Below, piece after piece: positions 1 through 4,926 of a DNA stretch of 7,541 bases. The DNA comes from an uncultured Simplicispira sp. (lineage in GTDB: Bacteria > Pseudomonadota > Gammaproteobacteria > Burkholderiales > Burkholderiaceae_C): positions 1 through 7,541 of the forward strand of contig CAIRYF010000027.1 of the NCBI GenBank assembly GCA_903882725.1. The letters are read 5' to 3'. The notes beneath the pieces are model-generated. The model was given only the letters and a program-made list of their open reading frames with translations, made no database searches and was not told where the DNA came from. The translations under genes were made by a program, and so were the position numbers. Position 1 is the first letter of the stretch. The number at the start of each line of letters is the position of its first letter.

Positions 1-42
1 ACGCAAGACCAAGTGATGTCCACGCTGGTCAACCTGCGCTGA
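1..42 (+). CDS. flgE: Flagellar hook protein FlgE, C-terminal end only
   Basis: The first 14 codons of the window are open and read TQDQVMSTLVNLR followed by TGA, with a second in-frame stop (TAA) directly after. This resembles the very C-terminus of FlgE, where the D0 helix ends in a Q-D-x-x-x-x-x-L-V-x-L-R pattern, and flgE is the gene expected directly upstream of flgF. FlgE subunits form the hook outside the cell. Only the tail is visible, so the call rests on the tail motif and on gene order. Confidence 0.8.
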   Translation, partial: TQDQVMSTLVNLR

Positions 43-54
43 TAAACGCCCACG

Positions 55-79
55 CCTGACACCCCTGACACCCCTGAAG
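55..79 (+). repeat. 9-bp tandem repeat in the flgE-flgF gap
   Basis: CCTGACACC occurs twice head to tail (55-63 and 64-72) and is followed by a third partial unit, CCTGA (73-77). It lies just upstream of the flgF ribosome binding site. No known element is recognised; it looks like replication slippage. Confidence 0.6.
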
Positions 80-98
80 AACGCCCGGAGTTACTGCC

Positions 99-839
99 AT
101 GGATCGCATCATCTACACCTCCATGACCGGCGCCAACGCGGCTGCGCACCGGCAGGCGGTGCTGGCCAACAACCTGGCCAATGCCTCCACGCAGGGGTTT
201 CGGGCCGAAATGTCCACCTTCCGCTCGGTGCCCATCCAGGGCGAAGGCTCGACCACCCGGGTGTTTGCGCTTGAAGCCACATCCGGCCACTCTGAAGCCT
301 CTGGCCCGATCACGCGCACCGGTCGCAGCTTGGACGCGATGGCCATGGGCAATGCTTGGTTTGGTGTGCAAGGCCTCGACGGCACTGAGGCCTATACCCG
401 CTCAGGCGTGTTTGAGATTTCCAGCGCTGGGCAACTGCTCACCCCCACGGGTCTGCCGGTGCTGTCTGACAGCGGCGCGCCCATCGACATTCCGCAGGGT
501 GCGGAAATTACCTTGGGCGCAGACGGCACCATCACCACCAAAACCGGCAACCAGCCGCCTACCCAGCTCGGACGCCTGAAACTGGCCTCGCCCACTGCCG
601 AGGAGCCACTCAAGCGCAGCGACGACGGGCTGTTTCGCACGACCACTGGCAACCCCCTGCCGAGCGACCCCAATGCCCGTATGTTGGCTGGTGCCTTGGA
701 GGGATCTAACGTCAATCCGGTTGAATGCATGGTTGGCATGATTGCCGCCTCGCGCCAGTTTGAGCAACAAATCAAGCTGCTGCAAACCGCCGAGGCCGAT
801 GACAAATCGGCCAGCCAACTGCTCAGTATGAACGGCTAA
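99..839 (+). CDS. flgF: Flagellar proximal rod protein FlgF
   Basis: FlgF is a component of the proximal rod, the shaft that crosses the periplasm between the MS-ring and the distal rod. It is exported by the flagellar type III apparatus and has no cleaved signal peptide. The 246-residue product is close to the family length of about 250. The N-terminus (residues 1-40) carries the rod/hook signature, with LANNLANASTQGF matching the conserved N-N-L-A-N-x-x-T-x-G-F/Y motif. The C-terminal D0 helix region carries GALEGSNVNPVECMVGMI. The start is set by CGGAG at 86-90, 8 nt before the ATG. The stop is 36 nt before flgG. One oddity is Cys210 in the NPVECM stretch, where Ala is usual. The product resembles FlgG but lacks the FlgG-specific loop and lies upstream of a clear flgG. 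Confidence 0.96.
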   Translation: MDRIIYTSMTGANAAAHRQAVLANNLANASTQGFRAEMSTFRSVPIQGEGSTTRVFALEATSGHSEASGPITRTGRSLDAMAMGNAWFGVQGLDGTEAYTRSGVFEISSAGQLLTPTGLPVLSDSGAPIDIPQGAEITLGADGTITTKTGNQPPTQLGRLKLASPTAEEPLKRSDDGLFRTTTGNPLPSDPNARMLAGALEGSNVNPVECMVGMIAASRQFEQQIKLLQTAEADDKSASQLLSMNG

Positions 840-875
840 CCCCCCGCGCCTACAGCCCTCACCCAAGGAACCACC

Positions 876-1655
876 ATGATCAACTCCCTGTGGATCGCCA
901 AATCCGGTATGTCGGCCCAGCAGACACAGCTGGACGTTGTCTCGCACAACCTGGCCAACGTCTCCACCACTGGCTACAAACGCGCCAGCGCCGTCTTTCA
1001 AGACCTGATTTACCAAAACCAGCGCCAAGTCGGTGCCAGCACCAGCGAACAAAGCCAACTACCTACCGGCCTGCACTTGGGTCTGGGTGTCAACGTCGTC
1101 TCCAGCAGCCGCGACTTTCGCCAAGGCACGCCGCAGGCCAGCGGCAAAGACTTCGACATCGCCATCAATGGCTCCGGATTCTTTCAAATCGACATGCCCG
1201 ACGGCACCATCGCCTACACCCGCGACGGCACCTTCAATCCCGATGCCACCGGCCAGCTGGTCAACGCGGGCGGTCACCCGCTCTCGGGCGGCATCACGGT
1301 GCCACCCAGTACCGTCAAGATGAGTGTCAGCGACCAAGGTTTGGTCGAATTTTTTGACAAAACCGGGGCCAAGCTGGGCGGATCGAACCTGACGCTGGCC
1401 ACCTTCATCAATCCGGGTGGCTTGGAGCCGATTGGCCAAAATATGTTTCGCGAATCGGTGGCTTCGGGCAACCCGCAAACCGGTGCGCCCGACTCCAACG
1501 GCATAGGCAAAACCATGCAAGGCTTTTTGGAGTCCTCCAACGTCAACGTGGTGGAAGAGCTGGTCACCATGATCCAAACACAGCGCGCCTACGAAATGAA
1601 CTCCAAGGCCATCCAGACTTCCGACCAGATGCTGGCCAAGCTCAACCAAATTTGA
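876..1655 (+). CDS. flgG: Flagellar distal rod protein FlgG
   Basis: FlgG polymerises into the distal rod, which passes through the P- and L-rings and connects to the hook. The 259 residues match the usual length of about 260. The N-terminal rod signature is textbook (LDVVSHNLANVSTTGYKR, about residues 20-37). It is followed by a segment around residues 45-65 containing YQNQRQVGA, which corresponds to the FlgG-specific loop that stiffens the rod relative to the hook. The central DFDIAINGSGFFQI and the C-terminal GFLESSNVNVVEELVTMIQTQRAYEMNSKA region are highly conserved family motifs. The start is supported by AAGGA at 865-869, 6 nt upstream. No cysteine is present. The spacing to flgH is 30 nt. 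Confidence 0.98.
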   Translation: MINSLWIAKSGMSAQQTQLDVVSHNLANVSTTGYKRASAVFQDLIYQNQRQVGASTSEQSQLPTGLHLGLGVNVVSSSRDFRQGTPQASGKDFDIAINGSGFFQIDMPDGTIAYTRDGTFNPDATGQLVNAGGHPLSGGITVPPSTVKMSVSDQGLVEFFDKTGAKLGGSNLTLATFINPGGLEPIGQNMFRESVASGNPQTGAPDSNGIGKTMQGFLESSNVNVVEELVTMIQTQRAYEMNSKAIQTSDQMLAKLNQI

Positions 1656-1685
1656 CGCACAAATTACCGCACCGTAAGGCCCGCC

Positions 1686-2444
1686 ATGTCCACCCTCACC
1701 ACATCCACCCGCACGCCGGTTTTTTCACACCCGATAAACCGTTTTAACCGCTTCAGCCGCGTAAGCCGCTTGGCTGGGGTGGCGCTGACAGTGCTGTGCG
1801 TGGGCTGCGCCGGGCCGCTGTCACCGCCGCCGCCAGTGGACTTGCTGCCCACCGCGCCGCCACCGCTGGCCGCTGCACCCCGCGCCATCGGCCCTGCCAC
1901 TGGCAGCTTGTTCAGCTCCGCCAGCTACCGCCCTGCAGTCGAAGACCGGCGAGCGCGGCTGGTAGGCGACAGCGTGACCATCATCATCACCGAGCGCGTC
2001 ACGGCCAGCCAAACCTCCTCATCCAACCTCAACCGCAAGTCTGAGATGAGCGCCGGCATCACCGCCCTGCCCTTTGTCTCGGGTGGTGCGCTAAACACTT
2101 TAGGCCGCGCAAAAATTGGTGGCAACAGCGGCAGCACCTTTGAAGGCGGCGGCGGCACTACCAGCCAAAACACCTTCGAGAGCGATATCACCACCACCGT
2201 CATTGATGTGCTGCCCAACGGCCACTTGGTGGTGGCGGGCGAAAAACAAATCGGCGTGAACGAGAACGTCGATGTGCTGCGCTTCTCCGGCACGGTAGAC
2301 CCGCGCGCCCTGCAACCGGGCAGCCGTGTCAGCTCCTCCCAAGTGGCCAACGTGCGCGTGCAATCGCGCGGACGCGGTGCCCAAAGCGAAATGCAAGCCA
2401 TGGGCTGGCTGGCGCGCGCCTTCAATTCGGTCTCGCCGTTTTGA
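1686..2444 (+). CDS. flgH: Flagellar L-ring protein FlgH (outer-membrane lipoprotein)
   Basis: FlgH forms the L-ring, the bushing around the rod in the outer membrane. It is exported by Sec and lipidated. The 252-residue product has a positively charged N-region (Arg at 9, 19, 22, 25, 28), a hydrophobic core at 29-37 and a lipobox ending V-G-Cys41. The mature part begins with a proline-rich stretch (about 44-66) and then the conserved FlgH core: LVGDSVTIIITERVTASQ at about 95, a Gly/Ser/Thr-rich segment, TTVIDVLPNGHLVVAGEK, and the closing ARAFNSVSPF. TAAGG at 1675-1679, 6 nt before the ATG, supports the start, and no other Met lies in the N-terminal region. Two oddities: Cys38 occupies lipobox position -3, where Leu is usual, and residues 18-29 are built from four 9-bp repeat units (NRF-NRF-SRV-SRL). 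A 299-nt gap follows before flgI. Confidence 0.96.
   Translation: MSTLTTSTRTPVFSHPINRFNRFSRVSRLAGVALTVLCVGCAGPLSPPPPVDLLPTAPPPLAAAPRAIGPATGSLFSSASYRPAVEDRRARLVGDSVTIIITERVTASQTSSSNLNRKSEMSAGITALPFVSGGALNTLGRAKIGGNSGSTFEGGGGTTSQNTFESDITTTVIDVLPNGHLVVAGEKQIGVNENVDVLRFSGTVDPRALQPGSRVSSSQVANVRVQSRGRGAQSEMQAMGWLARAFNSVSPF
1737..1772 (+). repeat. flgH: Four imperfect 9-bp tandem units in the flgH signal sequence
   Basis: The units AACCGTTTT, AACCGCTTC, AGCCGCGTA and AGCCGCTTG lie head to tail and in frame. They encode NRF, NRF, SRV and SRL. They make up the basic N-region of the FlgH lipoprotein signal peptide, which is longer than usual. Confidence 0.6.
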
Positions 2445-2452
2445 TGTCACTC

Positions 2453-2506
2453 CTAAAAATAGAGCAATAAGCGCAGGCTGCGTGCGGGCTTGAGGCTGTT
2501 TTGACC
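2453..2506 (+). repeat. Comamonadaceae-type intergenic repeat, copy 1
   Basis: The copy opens with CTAAAAAT (2453-2460), continues through AAGCGC (2469-2474) and ends in GGGCTTGAGGC (2486-2496) and TTTTGACC. I recognise this arrangement as a repeat scattered between genes in Rhodoferax, Polaromonas, Acidovorax and relatives. The family assignment is from memory and was not searched. It shares CTAAAAAT, AAGCGC, CTGC and GGGCT, in the same order and orientation, with copy 2. Confidence 0.6.
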
Positions 2507-2509
2507 ATT

Positions 2510-2532
2510 TTTTACCCGTTTTCCGGGTAAAA
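2510..2532. other. Perfect 9-bp inverted repeat (hairpin) after flgH
   Basis: TTTTACCCG (2510-2518) and CGGGTAAAA (2524-2532) are exact reverse complements around a 5-nt TTTTC loop. The hairpin is flanked by T residues on the left and A residues on the right, which is the wrong way round for an intrinsic terminator on either strand. It could protect the upstream flgH mRNA 3' end, or be an operator-like palindrome. It sits directly against copy 1 of the repeat. Confidence 0.7.
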
Positions 2533-2595
2533 CGGTGCTTCTCTGGCTCCGGCAGGGGGGCCGGCGCACACGCACGGCTGCCTGCCAACACCCCA

Positions 2596-2650
2596 CTAAA
2601 AATCATAGCTACAAGCGCTTACTGCATAAGGGCTAGCGCCTTATTTCGCT
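2596..2650 (+). repeat. Comamonadaceae-type intergenic repeat, copy 2
   Basis: The copy starts CTAAAAATCATAGCT, followed by AAGCGCTT (2613-2620), a 7-nt loop ACTGCAT, and AAGGGCT (2628-2634). AGCGCTT can pair with AAGGGCT with one mismatch, giving the short hairpin typical of these elements. It lies 143 nt downstream of copy 1, in the same orientation. The CATAGCT-CAAGCGCTT core is the part I recognise most firmly from Comamonadaceae intergenic DNA. The assignment is from memory. Confidence 0.65.
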
Positions 2651-2716
2651 TAAAAAACAGTGCCGGGCAGGCGTGCAATTAGCGGGTAAATGCGCCGCTT
2701 ATTGGCCCATTCCAAA

Positions 2717-2731
2717 GGGAGACCTCCTCCC
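2717..2731 (+). promoter_or_regulatory. flgI: Possible hairpin masking the flgI ribosome binding site
   Basis: GGGAG (2717-2721) and CTCCC (2727-2731) can pair around an ACCTC loop. The left arm overlaps AAAGGGAGA, the only Shine-Dalgarno-like sequence upstream of the flgI ATG at 2744. The distance from that sequence to the ATG is about 23 nt, long for a normal site. Its role is an inference. Confidence 0.35.
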
Positions 2732-2743
2732 ACAATTAACGCC

Positions 2744-3889
2744 ATGAAAGCTCTGCGCCCCCCCCTTCCATGGCACGTGGCCCGGAAACTAGCCCCCCTA
2801 GTGGCCGTGTTTGCCGCCCTATGTACCGCCCTGCCTGCACAGGCCGTGCGCATCAAAGAAGTGGCTGCCGTGCAAGGCGTGCGCAGCAACCAGTTGACCG
2901 GCTACGGCCTGGTCGTCGGCTTGGACGGCACGGGCGACCAGACCACGCAAATGCCCTTCACCACGCAGGCCATGTCCAACTATCTGCAGCAAATGGGCAT
3001 CAGCCTGTCGGACGCCAATGCCAGCCGACTGCAGCTGAAAAACGTCGCCACCGTCATCATCACCGCGCAACTGCCCGCCTTTGCGCAGCCGGGCCAGTTC
3101 ATTGACATCAGCGTGTCCTCGATGGGCAACGCCAAATCACTCAAAGGCGGCACATTGATTGCCACCCCACTGCGCGGCGCAGATGGTGAAATTTATGCGC
3201 TGGCACAAGGCAACTTGGTCGTCGGCGGCGCTGGCGCTGGTGCGGGCGGCAGCAAAGTGCAAATTAACCACTTGAGCGCGGGTCGCATTCCCCAAGGTGC
3301 CCAAGTTGAGCGCGCCGTGCCCACGCCGCTCAACGACGGCAGCACCATCACGCTGGGCCTCAACGCTTCTGACTTTCAAACCGCACGGCGCGTAGCACAA
3401 GCCATCAATGCGCGCTTGGGCCCCAACCAAGCCATGGCGCTGGACGGGCGCACGGTACAGGTGCAAGCCCCCAGCAGCCCCGGCGCGCGGGTGAACTTTA
3501 TTGCCGAGCTGGAAGAACTGTCTATCGAAGCCACCGCACCCGCCGCCAAAGTCGTGATCAATGCGCGCACTGGCTCAGTGGTGCTCAACCAAGCCGTCAC
3601 GCTGGGCGCTTGCGCCATTGCCCACGGCAACTTGGCGATCACTATCAGCTCAACGCCCGTGATCAGCCAGCCCAACGCGCTCTCGCGCGGCGAGACCGTG
3701 GTGCGCGAAAAAGCCGACATCCAAATCACCCAAGAACCGGGCAACCTGATTCAGGTGCCCGCCTCGCCACAGCTGACCGACGTGGTACGCGCCCTCAATG
3801 CCCTGGGCGTGACACCACAAGACCTGCTGGCAATTTTGCAAGCCATCAAGGCCGCCGGCGCGCTCAACGCCGAGCTCGAAGTCATCTGA
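2744..3889 (+). CDS. flgI: Flagellar P-ring protein FlgI
   Basis: FlgI forms the P-ring, the bushing around the rod at the peptidoglycan layer. It is secreted to the periplasm by Sec. From ATG 2744 the product is 381 residues, normal for the family. It starts with a classical signal peptide (basic residues at 2, 5, 14 and 15, a hydrophobic core at 16-30, probable cleavage after AQA at 34). The mature N-terminus is VRIKEVAAVQGVRSNQLTGY, followed by GLVVGLDGTGDQTTQMPFT, both diagnostic. Further conserved motifs are SVSSMGNAKSLKGGTLIATPL, a Gly/Ala loop (VVGGAGAGAGG), GRIPQGAQVER, VTLGACAIAHGNL and the C-terminal LVxAL/ILQAIKAAGAL-type helix. The frame is also open to an ATG at 2690, but that would put 18 polar and Pro-rich residues before the signal peptide, so 2744 is preferred. 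The mature protein has one Cys only (290). Confidence 0.96.
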   Translation: MKALRPPLPWHVARKLAPLVAVFAALCTALPAQAVRIKEVAAVQGVRSNQLTGYGLVVGLDGTGDQTTQMPFTTQAMSNYLQQMGISLSDANASRLQLKNVATVIITAQLPAFAQPGQFIDISVSSMGNAKSLKGGTLIATPLRGADGEIYALAQGNLVVGGAGAGAGGSKVQINHLSAGRIPQGAQVERAVPTPLNDGSTITLGLNASDFQTARRVAQAINARLGPNQAMALDGRTVQVQAPSSPGARVNFIAELEELSIEATAPAAKVVINARTGSVVLNQAVTLGACAIAHGNLAITISSTPVISQPNALSRGETVVREKADIQITQEPGNLIQVPASPQLTDVVRALNALGVTPQDLLAILQAIKAAGALNAELEVI

Positions 3890-3938
3890 TGGCCCCGCGC
3901 CTAGCGCTGCCCGACCACTGCCCCTAGGAGTGCCCATC

Positions 3939-4859
3939 ATGGCCTTGACTACATCCACCTCGACCAACCTCAACACCTCCAACGCGCTGGCGGTCGATGT
4001 CCGCTCGCTCAACCAACTGAAGTTTGAAGCCGGCAAAAACAGCCCCGAAGCTGCGCGCGAAACCGCCAAGCAGTTTGAGTCGCTGTTCATGCGCGAAATG
4101 ATCAAAAGTATGCGCGAGGCGACGATGAAGTCGGGCCTGCTTGACAGCGCCCAAGGCGACTTGGGCACCGATATGCTTGATCAGCAGCTGTCCATTCAAA
4201 TGTCGGGCCAAGCCGGCGGCTTGTCAGAAGCTATTGCCCGCCAACTCTCACGCCAGATGGGTGGTGCCGACGCCAATTTGGTAGCGCCCTCCACGCTGAG
4301 TATGTCCAGCCTATCGTTCCAGCGCAGCCCCAGTGCCAGCAGCGCTAGCAGCGGCGCCAACACCCCCAGCGGCCCCGGCCCCAAAGGGCGTGACGACTTT
4401 GTCCAACACCACAGCGCCGCCGCCGAACGCGTGGCGCAAGCCAGCGGCATTCCGGCCAGCTTCATGATTGGCCAAGCCGGCCACGAAACCGGCTGGGGCA
4501 AAAGCGAAATCAAGGGCGCTGGTGGCAGCAACTCGTTCAACCTGTTTGGCATCAAGGCTGGCAAGGGCTGGATGGGCAAGGTGGCAGAAATCACCACCAC
4601 CGAATACGTCAACGGCGCAGCGCAAAAAGTGACGGCCAAGTTCCGCGCCTACGACTCTTACGAAGACTCTTTCAAAGACTACGCGCGCCTGATCAACAAC
4701 AGCCCGCGCTACGAACAAGCGCGTGCCAAGGTCGACTCCGCCACGGCCTACGCCACCGAGCTACAAAAAGCCGGCTACGCCACCGACCCCGAATACGCCC
4801 GCAAATTGAGCGGTGCCATCAACAGCGCCCTGCGCGTGCAGCGCGCGGCCCAAGCCTGA
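3939..4859 (+). CDS. flgJ: FlgJ: rod-cap protein with peptidoglycan hydrolase domain
   Basis: FlgJ caps the growing rod in the periplasm and locally digests peptidoglycan so that the rod can pass. The 306-residue product has both halves seen in Beta- and Gammaproteobacteria. The rod-binding domain spans about 25-105 (AKQFESLFMREMIKSMR, then LDQQLSIQMSG). A Ser/Pro/Gly linker spans about 115-150. The glucosaminidase-type domain spans 151-306. The hydrolase motif GQAGHETGWGKSEI places the catalytic Glu at 183. It is followed by SFNLFGIKAGKGW and by FRAYDSYEDSFKDY, whose Asp247 may correspond to the second essential acidic residue reported for Salmonella FlgJ. AGGAG (3926-3930) lies 8 nt before ATG 3939 and sets the start. 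The GTG at 3930 overlaps this site and is rejected. No signal peptide is seen, as expected for type III export. Confidence 0.96.
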   Translation: MALTTSTSTNLNTSNALAVDVRSLNQLKFEAGKNSPEAARETAKQFESLFMREMIKSMREATMKSGLLDSAQGDLGTDMLDQQLSIQMSGQAGGLSEAIARQLSRQMGGADANLVAPSTLSMSSLSFQRSPSASSASSGANTPSGPGPKGRDDFVQHHSAAAERVAQASGIPASFMIGQAGHETGWGKSEIKGAGGSNSFNLFGIKAGKGWMGKVAEITTTEYVNGAAQKVTAKFRAYDSYEDSFKDYARLINNSPRYEQARAKVDSATAYATELQKAGYATDPEYARKLSGAINSALRVQRAAQA

Positions 4860-4926
4860 GCGGCAATCAGCGCCCATCAGCACCGATCTGCCCACCCCCA
4901 TTGCCCTCTGACGCACGAGAAACACC

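Larger units (their letters stand above)
2445..2743. other. 299-nt non-coding gap between flgH and flgI
   Basis: No convincing gene is seen here on either strand. The stretch holds two copies of a Comamonadaceae-type intergenic repeat (about 2453-2506 and 2596-2650). It also has a perfect 9-bp inverted repeat (2510-2532), a GC-rich segment with a small CCGGC/GCCGG stem (2549-2564), and a hairpin over the probable flgI ribosome binding site (2717-2731). The other complete intergenic gaps in the window are 30-67 nt long, so this is the only real interruption of the operon. I found no convincing sigma-70, sigma-28 or sigma-54 promoter and no canonical terminator with a downstream T-run. Confidence 0.8.

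Noticed and set aside
55..79. CRISPR-like or regulatory meaning of the 9-bp tandem repeat before flgF
   Set aside because: Units are only 9 bp, directly adjacent without spacers, and fewer than three; simple slippage explains them.
402..1058. Long minus-strand open frame across flgF-flgG
   Set aside because: It is antisense to two clear genes; high-GC codon use creates such shadows, and it has no recognisable domain or ribosome binding site.
2501..2533. Possible sigma-70 promoter (TTGACC ... GGTAAA) upstream of flgI
   Set aside because: The -35-like box is part of the repeat element, and no acceptable -10 lies 16-18 nt downstream; the best candidates are at 19-21 nt and poor.
2100..2606. 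Minus-strand open frame across the end of flgH and part of the gap
   Set aside because: Most of it is the antisense of flgH, and the part in the gap crosses the repeat copy and hairpin; the translation has no recognisable domain.
2690..2743. ATG at 2690 as the start of flgI
   Set aside because: It would place 18 extra residues, polar and Pro-rich, before an otherwise perfect signal peptide that begins with Met-Lys at 2744, and it has no good ribosome binding site.
3930..3938. GTG at 3930 as the start of flgJ
   Set aside because: The GTG overlaps the AGGAG ribosome binding site at 3926-3930, which is ideally spaced for the ATG at 3939.
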